Below, in pieces: positions 26,943 through 35,467 of a DNA stretch of 64,000 bases. A program made the position numbers and the translations under genes. This DNA is from JANSWY01 sp965243755. Its GTDB lineage: Bacteria > Bacteroidota > Bacteroidia > Cytophagales > Cyclobacteriaceae. The stretch's first letter is position 1; each line of letters begins with the position of its first letter. The stretch covers positions 124,001 to 188,000 of the forward strand of contig CBDEVW010000003.1 of NCBI GenBank assembly GCA_965243755.1. Reading direction: 5' to 3'. The notes below the pieces were generated by a model. The model searched no databases and had not been told where the DNA came from. It saw only the letters and a program-made list of their open reading frames with translations.

Positions 26943-27443
26943 ATGAGAATTACTTATACATTGATAATTACCCTGCTGCTGAATTTACATGCCGTTGCAC
27001 AGGACACCACCCTTGCCGCTTTTGAACCATTGATGGGTAAAACCTGGCTTGCTGAAGGCAAATGGGGAGATGGCAGCAACTTTAAGCAGGAAGTTACATT
27101 TCTGTACGACCTCAATAAACAGCTGGTCATTGCCCGCTCTAAAGGATTTACCAATGAAGAACAAACTGCGTTTGGAGACAGGAATCATGGCATTCGCAAG
27201 TATGATCCGGTGACTAAAAAATTCAGGTTCTGGGAGTTTGATGTATTTGGAGGGGTTACCGAGGGAGAAATCCTGTTTGTGGACCGAGACATCATATATG
27301 TTTATGAATATGGCGGTTTCACGCTGGCAGACCGGTGGACTTTTGTTGATGAGCGAACGTATGATTTCACCGTAGGCACCTGGAACAAAGGCACCCAGGA
27401 TCAAATCTTTTTAAAGACTAAATTTGAAATTAAGGAAGACTAA
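26943..27443 (+). CDS. Small secreted protein, lipocalin/nitrobindin-like barrel suspected
   Basis: A 166-residue protein with a signal peptide (to about residue 19, AVAQ). The mature part is a run of beta-strand-like segments (FEPLMGKTWLAEGKW, KKFRFWEFDVFGGVTEGEILFVDRDIIYVYEYGG, RWTFVDERTYDFTVGTW) with the spacing of small beta-barrel proteins (DUF1579-like). There is no catalytic motif and the function is unknown. It converges with the aquaporin gene with a 4-bp overlap. Confidence 0.6.
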   Translation: MRITYTLIITLLLNLHAVAQDTTLAAFEPLMGKTWLAEGKWGDGSNFKQEVTFLYDLNKQLVIARSKGFTNEEQTAFGDRNHGIRKYDPVTKKFRFWEFDVFGGVTEGEILFVDRDIIYVYEYGGFTLADRWTFVDERTYDFTVGTWNKGTQDQIFLKTKFEIKED

Positions 27444-28234
27444 TCCTTTTTGATGTCTTCCAGCACGGCGAGCACTATGATGAGCATAATTGTGACTGTG
27501 CATCCAAAAAACATCAGCGACATTTCCTGTAGGAAAACAGCATTATAAAACACAGCGCCATACACTCCTCCTATTACTGGTCCCACTACTGGTATCCAGC
27601 TGTAGCTCCAATCGGATTTGCCCTTACCTGCTATCGGTAAAATGAAATGGGCTAATCTCGGTCCCAGGTCACGTGCCGGGTTGATGGCATAGCCAGTAGT
27701 ACCTCCAAGGCTAAGGCCAATGGAAACAATAAGGAAACCCACGATCAGCGGATTCAGTCCTTTAGAGAATTCATTTGCACCGATGAACATTAGTGCCAGT
27801 AGCAATATGAACGTCCCGATTACCTCACTGAGTAGATTGGCCCACTTTTTCCTAATGGCAGGAGCAGTAGCGTAACATGCCAGTTTGAGGTCCATATCCT
27901 CGGTATTGCGCCAATGTGGAAGATAGTGCAACCACACTACCGCTGCACCGATCATCGCACCCAGCATCTGTCCCGAGAGGTAATAAAAGATTTCAGAAGC
28001 ATCCAGTGCACCTGCGGCTACTAACGCGAGGGTTACTGCCGGATTGATGTGCGCACCACTAAAACTGCCTACTGCATAAATGGCCATGGTAACGGCAAGT
28101 CCCCAGGCCATGGTGATGACAATCCAGCCACCATTTTCAGCTTTACTTCCCTTCAATAAAACACCGGCTACTACTCCGTTTCCCAAAATGATCAGCATCA
28201 TCGTTCCGATCAGTTCGCTAAGGAAATTTGACAT
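27440..28234 (-). CDS. glpF: MIP-family channel, aquaglyceroporin type
   Basis: 264 residues from the ATG at 28234; a GTG two codons upstream is also open. It has six TM helices and both half-helix motifs: NPA at 64-66 (GAHINPAVT) and NPA at 185-187 (GYAINPARDLGPR). The Asp directly after the selectivity-filter Arg (R188-D189) is the mark of glycerol-conducting GlpF rather than water-only AqpZ. No glpK or glpD is adjacent, so the substrate (glycerol or another small solute) is by family only. Confidence 0.88.
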   Translation of the reverse strand: MSNFLSELIGTMMLIILGNGVVAGVLLKGSKAENGGWIVITMAWGLAVTMAIYAVGSFSGAHINPAVTLALVAAGALDASEIFYYLSGQMLGAMIGAAVVWLHYLPHWRNTEDMDLKLACYATAPAIRKKWANLLSEVIGTFILLLALMFIGANEFSKGLNPLIVGFLIVSIGLSLGGTTGYAINPARDLGPRLAHFILPIAGKGKSDWSYSWIPVVGPVIGGVYGAVFYNAVFLQEMSLMFFGCTVTIMLIIVLAVLEDIKKD

Positions 28235-28432
28235 GTTCACATCGATTGATCCGGCAGCAACTTAATGAAATTTTAAAGGAAGTAAAATCTGCAGGTGTAA
28301 TAAAATTGTTGTGATTTTGGTGGATGGGAAATGATATTATCAAATCAAGCGGTGGTATGCCCTTCTAAAGTGGATAAGAGGCCTTGGGTCAATTTTCATC
28401 ACGGCCTGGAGAACCCCTCGATAGTTTGAAAA

Positions 28433-29404
28433 TCACATGCTTATTACAATCAATTCAACCCTCCTATTTTTCTTCCTCGTATATTCGTATGTATTACTAT
28501 ACAAGGGCCTTGATTCTCCAAAACCCTTTGTGTTAATTCTCTTTTCTTTAACACCTTGACTGATTAGGTATTTCTTTATTGCATCTACCCTCATTATCGA
28601 AAGTTTCATATTTTCTTCAGTAGAACCCTGATTATCAGTATGTCCAGTTAGTAGAATTCTCATTTTTGGCTTTTTCAGCATGGTATCTACTAACTCGTCC
28701 AATTGCTCAAAAGTATCAGGTTTCAACTCAGCACTACTTTGATCAAACTTAACATTTTCCAATATCAAATGATCCCCTGTGGAAAGCTCCTTTAAATTAT
28801 TATCCTGTTCTTGAACGTTAGTTTTAGTTGTTGCCACAAGTTTGCCTGGCAGATGATAAACTTCAGTTTTAAAGTTTGAGATCGGGAGAAATAATTTGGA
28901 TCCAACTGTACTCTCCTGAATAAATGGGGAAGCTACTACTCCTGATCCACTTCTTTCCAATAATATACTACCATCATGGTCAATAATATAGTACCTTGCC
29001 CGACTGGTAAATTTATGAGAGAATGCAGTTGGTGTATAGGCCATGTGCAACAGAAACTCCACACCCTCATCGTCATCAAACAAGTATTGAGATAGCCCCA
29101 TAACTTTTAGTTGCTCTATTGGAACATCCCAAAAAAATGAATGATCTAACTTTAAGTTAAGGGTAATGGCATCAAATAAAGTCGAATCCATATTATAAAG
29201 ATTCATCTGAAAAATATTGAAGTCTAGGAAATACCATTTTTCTCCAAATTCTTCGAACCAAACTAATCCAACATCATGGGACATTGATGATTTCATAACA
29301 ACGCGCTTCGACTTAGGAGTTTCAAACGTTCTTTCTAGTTTGATCTGTCCGTAACTGTCAACCAGAATAAGTAATAGCACAAGAAGAATAATACAGGTAC
29401 GCAT
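28433..29404 (-). CDS. OmpA-family peptidoglycan-binding protein
   Basis: A 323-residue protein with a signal peptide. The C-terminal ~110 residues are an OmpA-like domain: LENVKFDQSSAELKPDTFEQLDELVDTM, then LTGHTDNQGSTEENMKLSIMRVDAIKKYL and GFGESRPLYSNTYEYTRKKNRRVELIV. The Asp and Arg that bind diaminopimelate (in TDNQG and NRRVEL) are present. The N-terminal ~200 residues are unrecognised and do not look like the classical eight-stranded barrel. It anchors something to the cell wall; what is unknown. Confidence 0.82.
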   Translation of the reverse strand: MRTCIILLVLLLILVDSYGQIKLERTFETPKSKRVVMKSSMSHDVGLVWFEEFGEKWYFLDFNIFQMNLYNMDSTLFDAITLNLKLDHSFFWDVPIEQLKVMGLSQYLFDDDEGVEFLLHMAYTPTAFSHKFTSRARYYIIDHDGSILLERSGSGVVASPFIQESTVGSKLFLPISNFKTEVYHLPGKLVATTKTNVQEQDNNLKELSTGDHLILENVKFDQSSAELKPDTFEQLDELVDTMLKKPKMRILLTGHTDNQGSTEENMKLSIMRVDAIKKYLISQGVKEKRINTKGFGESRPLYSNTYEYTRKKNRRVELIVISM

Positions 29405-29424
29405 GCATAATAGGGTTCTTAATG

Positions 29425-29454
29425 AAAATGTAAGGGTTTTAGTTGATATTCAAA
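29425..29454 (-). promoter_or_regulatory. Putative Bacteroidota housekeeping promoter of the OmpA-family gene
   Basis: On the minus strand TTTG (29451-29454) is followed 18 bp later by TACATTTT (29425-29432), seven of eight matches to TAnnTTTG, about 20 bp before the start codon. Confidence 0.45.
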
Positions 29455-29583
29455 ACAAGAATATCATAAGTGGTTATCGTTAATGAGTTTTGTAAAGAGA
29501 GTTTGACTTCCCTGCCTGAAAGTTAAATGTTGATACAGAATGCAACCTGGTATATTCCAGTGTTAAACTAATGAGCAAAGTAT

Positions 29584-29683
29584 AAGTAGCTACTTAGTAC
29601 AAGATAAGTAGCTACTTACAGCGAGATAAGTAGCTACTTAGAACGAGACAAGTAGCTACTTACAGGATGACAAGTAGCTACTT
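29584..29683. repeat. Array of five 12-bp palindromes at exact 22-bp period (copy 2)
   Basis: AAGTAGCTACTT begins at 29584, 29606, 29628, 29650 and 29672, all five perfect. Spacers vary more than in copy 1 (AGTACAAGAT, ACAGCGAGAT, AGAACGAGAC, ACAGGATGAC) but keep the same strand sense on +. The array ends 46 bp past the stop of map, much as copy 1 begins 48 bp past the polymerase stop. Gene-free region 29405-29729 holds this array and little else. Confidence 0.95.
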
Positions 29684-29729
29684 ATAAAAATGCATCAATT
29701 TTCTTAGCAGAAGCCTTCATCTTAAAGTG

Positions 29730-30488
29730 TTAAATGCCATTCTCACTGGTAAGCACAACAGGCGCTCCATCCGTAACCAGTATGGTATGTTCATGCTGTG
29801 CTACATAGCCTCCCTTGTTGCCAACCAGTGTCCAACCATCGGATAATTCCACAGCAAAATTGGAATGGGTGGCTATAAATGTCTCGATGGCTACCGTAGT
29901 ATTTTTGCGGAATCGCTCCTTGTTGCCGCGAACTGCAAAGTTGAGAATGTCCTCAGGTTGCTCATGCAAACTTCTTCCAACTCCATGACCCGCCAGGTTC
30001 CTGATCACCTTAAACCCTGATTTTCTGGCTTGTTTCTCTATCAACCCGCCTATGTCCGCAATCTTCACGCCTCCCCTGATCCCGGCAATGGCTTCATTGA
30101 GAATTCGTTGAGATGTATCAACCAGGAGCTGATGCTGGTGGACATCCCTGCCCAGCACAAATGATCCGCCATTATCCGCCCAATACCCGTTGAGCTCTGC
30201 AGATACATCAATATTGATCAGGTCTCCATCCATCAACACCTTATCTGCCTTAGGAATGCCATGCGCCATCTCCTTATTGACGCTGATACATGTAAATCCC
30301 GGAAATCCATAAGTTTCATACGGAGCAGATCGTGCCCCAAACTCCTTAAGCATCCGCTCACCAAATTGATCCAGTTCCAGTGTCGACATCCCTGGTTTTG
30401 CATATTCCTTCATGGCGCTGAGTGTCACTGCTACCGCATGACTAACTGCCTGCATTCCCTTAAGTTCCGCTTCCTTAGTAATTGACAT
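29730..30488 (-). CDS. map: Type I methionine aminopeptidase
   Basis: A 252-residue protein, full length for type Ia, that removes the initiator Met from nascent proteins. Metal ligands are visible: Asp94 (INIDVSAELNGYW), Asp105 (ADNGGSF), His168 (LAGHGVG), Glu202 (AIETF) and Glu233 (AQHEHTILV). His76 (MAHGIP) is the usual substrate-contacting residue. It sits away from the ribosomal-protein/secY/infA operon where the essential copy usually lies, next to a DinB gene 9 bp upstream, so it may be a second copy. Confidence 0.93.
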   Translation of the reverse strand: MSITKEAELKGMQAVSHAVAVTLSAMKEYAKPGMSTLELDQFGERMLKEFGARSAPYETYGFPGFTCISVNKEMAHGIPKADKVLMDGDLINIDVSAELNGYWADNGGSFVLGRDVHQHQLLVDTSQRILNEAIAGIRGGVKIADIGGLIEKQARKSGFKVIRNLAGHGVGRSLHEQPEDILNFAVRGNKERFRKNTTVAIETFIATHSNFAVELSDGWTLVGNKGGYVAQHEHTILVTDGAPVVLTSENGI

Positions 30489-30497
30489 ATTTGATCA

Positions 30498-30941
30498 TTA
30501 TCGCTTGTAAAATATATAATCTGTTTTCGGTGGTTCAATGCCCCGCTGACGAAGGTCTGAAATGATCTGGGCACGATGGTGCGTATGGTGATTGGCCGCA
30601 TGAAAGAGTATTTCCTGAATAGAATTGATAAACTGCTCTCCACTACTTGTGGTGTACCGAATGGCCACAGAAAGGTCAAAATCTCCCAGTATTTTGGTGG
30701 TGTTGCGTAAGTTGCTACTATCCAGTTCTTTAATCTTTTCTAATGAATGCACATCATGCACTCCCAGTGGGTCCTGTTTAAGTATCCTGGCATTCCATAC
30801 CTGGTGTGCATTGATCATGTGGGAAAACAAAGGGATCGTTCGTTCAGTAACCTGATCAAGGTATTGCTCCAGGTAGTCCGCGAGCTGTTGGTTATGATGA
30901 TTGTGATATTCGTAAATATCTTCGAAAAAGCCGATTAGCAT
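30498..30941 (-). CDS. DinB-family protein
   Basis: A 147-residue four-helix-bundle protein of the DinB/YfiT type. The metal-binding His candidates are H45 in FSHMINAHQVWNARI and the cluster NHHTHHRAQIISDLRQRGIEPP near the end. DinB-fold proteins are often thiol-dependent transferases, but the reaction here is not identifiable. It lies directly upstream of map on the same strand with a 9-bp gap, so the two are likely co-transcribed. Confidence 0.82.
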   Translation of the reverse strand: MLIGFFEDIYEYHNHHNQQLADYLEQYLDQVTERTIPLFSHMINAHQVWNARILKQDPLGVHDVHSLEKIKELDSSNLRNTTKILGDFDLSVAIRYTTSSGEQFINSIQEILFHAANHHTHHRAQIISDLRQRGIEPPKTDYIFYKR

Positions 30942-31007
30942 AATAAATTTGATTTGATTGACATATAGTGTGGAGTGATTCTAACCTTTGGTACGGCCCT
31001 AAAAATA

Positions 31008-31367
31008 TTATGATTCATTTAATACCCTATCTTCACGAATTTCCCCGATATGGTAATAAGCCACAATTTCCTGAATAAGCCCATCATTCAGGTAGTACCA
31101 CTCACTGACATCCAGGCTAAAATCATCACCCTGCCTTCCTGTATACCTTACGCAGGCCCTGTCATCATCATATAGCCCATCATGGAGATCAAAGACATAC
31201 CCCAGGAATTTATCTTTGTTTTTCCTGACCAGCTCCAGGTATGCCGCTTTACCCGATATGGTGCCAAACGGACTGGTGTGTCTGAAATCATCTGTAATTG
31301 GTAAATTCTCAAAATCCCCCGACTTCCATAGGGCAAACCATTTTTCAATTAATTCTTTTGACTTCAT
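31008..31367 (-). CDS. SnoaL-like (NTF2-fold) small protein
   Basis: A 119-residue protein with the NTF2/SnoaL pattern: an N-terminal helix (MKSKELIEKWFALWKSGDFENLPITDDFRHTSP), GKAAYLELVRKNKD, and the strands ACVRYTGRQ and VSEWYYLNDGLIQEIVAYYHIGE. The fold usually forms a small-molecule pocket or a dimer; no substrate can be named. Its start overlaps the 3' end of the upstream lipoprotein gene by 23 bp, so they are coupled. Confidence 0.75.
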   Translation of the reverse strand: MKSKELIEKWFALWKSGDFENLPITDDFRHTSPFGTISGKAAYLELVRKNKDKFLGYVFDLHDGLYDDDRACVRYTGRQGDDFSLDVSEWYYLNDGLIQEIVAYYHIGEIREDRVLNES

Positions 31368-32226
31368 TTAATATTACTGTTGGTTCCTGAATTGGTACAT
31401 CGCTGGTTGATTGCAGCATTATTTCATCAAATTTTCTATCAACCCATTGAACTACAGAGTCTTCAACCTTGTATAATCTGGAGAAAGACCTGGCCATATG
31501 CCTCGGGACGGAATCATTGAATTGTTCGTAGTTGATGTTTCCATAAAATTCATTGCTGTAAACGTCCCAGTCGAAATTCCTGTACCTCAGTCTTAATCGG
31601 GTGTGGTAATCTCCACCGTGTTCCAAAACTTTTACTACAAGGTATTGATTGGGTTTGATGACCAGGTTTTCGTAACTGTTGCCGCAAAAATAAAAATAAG
31701 GCCAGCATTCAATTTGTTTCCACTGACCGGTAGAATCCACCGCCTCGTAAACCATGGTCAATGCACGCTCTTCCCGGCTCAATACATGATCTATGGTATC
31801 CAGGTTCTGTACATATACCGGGAAAGCCTGAAAATCTGCCACTTCCTCATGATCAAGCACATAGGTAGAATCAATGGTGAAATTAGCCTCATTAAGCCCA
31901 AATGTTGGCAAGGATAGTTTCAGCCTGTTGGCAGTGTCTACAAAGATGTTGAAATTAGTCACACGTTCGTTGACTGGAAACAGGTTCGGGCCCCAATAGG
32001 TGATGGAATCCCAGAAATTCCTGTTGCGTCCTAATCCCAGAAACCCTGTAGCATCAATGGTGTTGTGTCCTGCGCCCATCACAGAATAATGGACCCGGTT
32101 CAGACTGGTAAATTGCCCTTGCAAAGTATCCAGGGAATGTACCTTTTTCTCCATAACCCGGTCGTTGCACCCGATTGAGAGCAAAATGCACGCTGCAATG
32201 GAGATATGGCACCACAAAACATTCAT
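31345..32226 (-). CDS. Lipoprotein of unknown function
   Basis: A 293-residue protein with a type II signal peptide; the lipobox is LSIGC, Cys near residue 20. The mature part is mixed beta with several Trp/Tyr-rich segments (WKQIECWPYFYFCGNSYENLVIKPNQYLVVKVLEHGG, RNFDWDVYSNEFYGN). No family is recognised. It overlaps the downstream SnoaL-like gene. Confidence 0.55.
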   Translation of the reverse strand: MNVLWCHISIAACILLSIGCNDRVMEKKVHSLDTLQGQFTSLNRVHYSVMGAGHNTIDATGFLGLGRNRNFWDSITYWGPNLFPVNERVTNFNIFVDTANRLKLSLPTFGLNEANFTIDSTYVLDHEEVADFQAFPVYVQNLDTIDHVLSREERALTMVYEAVDSTGQWKQIECWPYFYFCGNSYENLVIKPNQYLVVKVLEHGGDYHTRLRLRYRNFDWDVYSNEFYGNINYEQFNDSVPRHMARSFSRLYKVEDSVVQWVDRKFDEIMLQSTSDVPIQEPTVILNEVKRIN

Positions 32227-32293
32227 TGTCAGAACTTTCTATAAAGGTAACGAATAATTGCACAGATATTCCCGAGCACTTGGTGGCTTACAT

Positions 32294-33175
32294 TTAAAGG
32301 TCACTAAGCCTCAGCTCAATGATCTCATAATTTCCTTCCCGGTAACCTGTGATTAGGATCACTTTGCCGGAGGGTGACCAGGAGGGTAATGTATCCCCGT
32401 CTTTATTAAAGGTTAATCGCTTTTGCCGGGTGCCATCGGCATTCATCATGTAGATTTCGGGCCGGGAATCTGCCATTGAAGTAACATAAACAATTCTGGA
32501 ATTATCCGGCGACCAGGATGGGCAAAAGTTATGAGTTGGCCAGTTAGTTAACCTGGTGCTTTGATTGGCATTGAGGTCCATCAGGTAGATCTCATCATCC
32601 TGGTTATCAGTGTCCTGCCGCGAGAAGTAAACCAGTCTGGTTCCATCGTTTGACCATTTAGGATAGAAATTACGAAAACTGTTTTGTACGAGCGTATCAG
32701 CAACTTGTCCCTTATCATTTAGCGTTAAAATGATGCTTGCCGTATCACTTACAATACAGGAAACAGCAATTTGTTTGCCATCTGGTGAATAGCTGGCAAA
32801 TATGAGTTCTCCCTTTTTGGTATTGGTTAACTGCATTATCTGCCCGGTTTGGATATGGTAACTATACAGTTCAAATTTTCCATTACGTTGGGATTCAAAC
32901 AGAATGGATTGGCCGTTGGGATGCCAGGAAGGTCTGCGGTCATCAGCCGTGTGGTAGGTTACACGCTTCAGGTTATTTCCATCTTTGCTCATCAGAAAGA
33001 TGTCCCATTGCCCCTCCCGGTCCGACTCGAATATGATTTGTTTCCCATCAGGAGAATAGCTGGCATACCTATCCGATGAAGGATGATTGGTCAGGTTGTT
33101 TTCAATGTGATCCTGGCCAATACTCAGGAAATTGAATGTAAATAGAAATACCAAGCACAATACCTCTGACTTCAT
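32294..33175 (-). CDS. Exported TolB-like PD40 beta-propeller protein
   Basis: A 293-residue protein with a signal peptide (to about residue 20, SIGQ) followed by six WD40-like PD40 repeats, recognisable by Y-S-P-D-G-K-Q-I, W-H-P-N-G-Q-S-I, W-S-N-D-G-T-R-L, W-S-P-D-N-S-R-I and W-S-P-S-G-K-V-I. This is the propeller seen in TolB. It lacks the N-terminal TolB domain, and no tol/pal genes are nearby, so it is more likely a stand-alone periplasmic propeller of unknown partner. Confidence 0.8.
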   Translation of the reverse strand: MKSEVLCLVFLFTFNFLSIGQDHIENNLTNHPSSDRYASYSPDGKQIIFESDREGQWDIFLMSKDGNNLKRVTYHTADDRRPSWHPNGQSILFESQRNGKFELYSYHIQTGQIMQLTNTKKGELIFASYSPDGKQIAVSCIVSDTASIILTLNDKGQVADTLVQNSFRNFYPKWSNDGTRLVYFSRQDTDNQDDEIYLMDLNANQSTRLTNWPTHNFCPSWSPDNSRIVYVTSMADSRPEIYMMNADGTRQKRLTFNKDGDTLPSWSPSGKVILITGYREGNYEIIELRLSDL

Positions 33176-33364
33176 TCAGTCAATATAGTGAGTGGTTATC
33201 GTTTGAGCGAGAGTATTTTGGTTTTTGTGATTAGAGGGAATTAGGTGTGTTTCGTTTGGAATGCAGATAAATGAAATCGTATGTAATCAATCGTTCAATC
33301 AGTTCATCAATTGATATCTTGATTTGAGGAAATTTTCAATCTGTTGTTTAAGCTTCTGAAGTCT

Positions 33365-34492
33365 TTATTGTATTTTCCTAAAAACTTCAATATACTTTTT
33401 CACCTCAAATTCTAAATGTCCAATGATCATATCCTCCTTTTTAAACACAACCATTGATGTTGAATCAATTTCGATGATTGTTTGAAAAGTTGTTATGGAG
33501 CCATCATCATATTCTGCCCTTAATTTCAGCAACTTTCCAGTCTCATCAAGATTCCATGTGCCAGTTGAGATGATGTTGTCATTTGAGGAATAATTAAATC
33601 TCCCGTTTTTACTGAATACAATTGAAAGCGCATTATTTTGTAGGTCAGAGAGATTTATTCCTTTTTCATTTCCATAAGGAACGGACCAAATCTCAATCTC
33701 ATCAAGCCCACTAGCATTTTTAACCTCTTCGAATGACTGCAGTTGCCAACGACCTGGAAGCAAAACTGCTGTATTTTCATTTTTTGGTATGGCAAATAGC
33801 TTAAACTCCTGTCTTTGTCCATACCGATCAAAGTGATATCCGGTAATCAATGTGTCACTCACGGAGTTTACAATAAAATATTCACTTCCTGTATCATCAA
33901 CGAGATCTACGATTGATAGAATGTTATATCCTTCATATGCCGTCGCACTCCAGGCAGCAGTGTAATGTTGATCGAAATAGTTATTCTTTTTCTCGTGAAT
34001 ATCAACATTCTTCAAATGATCATGGTATTTAGGGTGTGTAATTCGGTAATCCAGTTGATTTTGACACTTCAACATAACGGAATCATTGAGCATCCAGGAC
34101 TTTGCCAGTAGTAATGTTTTCAATCGCTCACTTAAATTCTCTTTGTGAGGAGAACCAATTGATAGTGTATATTTGACAGCAGTTACTGAATCAAATCGGA
34201 TCATCAGGTTTTCTCCATTCCTCTTAACCTCGCAGACAATGGAGTCATCTTCCAAATAAATCTTAAGGCTATTGTCATTCAGAACATAGTTCCAGTTCTT
34301 AGCATATGTTGTACCTAATGTCGAAATACGCAGCGAATCATTGGTGAAAGTCATTGCATGCAACCGATATGAGTTTGGGAAGTCGGAGCTAATTGCCTTA
34401 ATCGGGTACCATGTTTTGCCAAGGGATAGATCAACTTTCTTATGACAGCTTATTAATATTATTGATGCAAATAATATCAGTAATGGTTTCAT
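33365..34492 (-). CDS. Lipoprotein of unknown function, last gene of the AAA-TPR-TonB operon
   Basis: A 375-residue protein with a type II signal peptide (MKPLLILFASIILISCHKK, lipobox LISC). Two similar lipocalin-like halves are suggested by repeated patterns such as LGKTWYPIKAI...LHAMTFTNDSLRISTLG...NWNYVLNDNSLKIYLEDD and LPGRWQLQSFEE...LSIVFSKNGRFNYSSNDNIISTGTWNLDETGKLLKLR. Both read like lipocalin-type (lipoprotein, DUF-type) folds. It starts 17 bp after the MORN-TonB gene. No enzyme motif. Confidence 0.6.
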   Translation of the reverse strand: MKPLLILFASIILISCHKKVDLSLGKTWYPIKAISSDFPNSYRLHAMTFTNDSLRISTLGTTYAKNWNYVLNDNSLKIYLEDDSIVCEVKRNGENLMIRFDSVTAVKYTLSIGSPHKENLSERLKTLLLAKSWMLNDSVMLKCQNQLDYRITHPKYHDHLKNVDIHEKKNNYFDQHYTAAWSATAYEGYNILSIVDLVDDTGSEYFIVNSVSDTLITGYHFDRYGQRQEFKLFAIPKNENTAVLLPGRWQLQSFEEVKNASGLDEIEIWSVPYGNEKGINLSDLQNNALSIVFSKNGRFNYSSNDNIISTGTWNLDETGKLLKLRAEYDDGSITTFQTIIEIDSTSMVVFKKEDMIIGHLEFEVKKYIEVFRKIQ

Positions 34493-34509
34493 TGAATTTA
34501 AACACTGAT

Positions 34510-35457
34510 TTAATTTAGTTTAAAAACAATAGGCAGCACCATCTTAATGCTAACTGGCTGCCCTCTGACTAAGCCTGGATTGAATGGTTTCATTCGACTA
34601 ACCACCCTAACAGCTTCTTCATCACAGCCTCCACCAATGCCTTTTACCACAGTTATGTCGTCAAGCGAACCGTCTTTGAGCACTTGAAATGAAACAAAAA
34701 CTTTTCCTTCTATGCCGTATTTTCTCGCGGGTACCGGATACCTTACTTTTTTGCCAAGCTCAGCATAGAAACCACTCATTCCTTTTTGATGCTCAGGTAA
34801 TTCGCTAACCTCGGCATAAGAATATTTATTTCCGTTTTTGTCAAAGCTTTCCCCCTGGATCAGCTGGCCTGATTTATTATATGATTCCGTATAGTAAAGG
34901 TTCCCATCATCCCAATAGCCTTTCCAATTACCAACTTTCAACGAACCCTTTAACTGGCCCTCTGATTCTAACATTCCATTGTCGTGAAAACTCATGTATG
35001 GACCCGTTCCCGACTGTACCTGATGATTGCCCAGTGAATCCCAATAATTGATCACCACATTGTTGGTGCTGATAATCTCATCCGGGTTACCTGGTCTGAA
35101 TAATTTTTGTTCCTTTATCTGGCCATTAGAATACCAGTAGGTCCACAGACCGATTTTATTGCTATTATCATAAACCCCTTTCTTTTTGAGCTTACCATTG
35201 GGATAATAATACCTGAAAATGCCATTATAGATTTCACCTTCACCGAAGGTACCAGTCATAAATAATGTGTCACTGAGGTAGAAATCCCTGACCGTGTATT
35301 GATTCTTTAGGTCGTCCTTTTCCAACACTCTGTAGTATTCAGCCTCGTTCCTGGCACATTCATCCCAATCCTGATCAAAATATATTGTATCGACCTGAGC
35401 AAAACATGCCGTGGTAATAAATAATGTGAGTCCTGATATCAATACACGCTTTATCAT
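34510..35457 (-). CDS. MORN-repeat protein with C-terminal TonB domain
   Basis: A 315-residue protein with a signal peptide (to about residue 21, CFAQ). It has several MORN/YwqK-like repeats (YYPNGKLKKKGVYDNSNKIGLWTYWYSNGQIKEQ, FHDNGMLESEGQLKGSLKVGNWKGYWDDGNLYY) and a TonB C-terminal domain (~228-315, YGIEGKVFVSFQVLKDGSLDDITVVKG and EEAVRVVSRMKPFNPG). It lacks the N-terminal membrane anchor and Pro-rich linker of a true energy transducer, so it cannot couple to ExbBD in the classical way. Its paralogue is at 42890-44587. It is the third gene of a four-gene operon. Confidence 0.8.
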   Translation of the reverse strand: MIKRVLISGLTLFITTACFAQVDTIYFDQDWDECARNEAEYYRVLEKDDLKNQYTVRDFYLSDTLFMTGTFGEGEIYNGIFRYYYPNGKLKKKGVYDNSNKIGLWTYWYSNGQIKEQKLFRPGNPDEIISTNNVVINYWDSLGNHQVQSGTGPYMSFHDNGMLESEGQLKGSLKVGNWKGYWDDGNLYYTESYNKSGQLIQGESFDKNGNKYSYAEVSELPEHQKGMSGFYAELGKKVRYPVPARKYGIEGKVFVSFQVLKDGSLDDITVVKGIGGGCDEEAVRVVSRMKPFNPGLVRGQPVSIKMVLPIVFKLN

Positions 35458-35467
35458 TACTCAAAAT

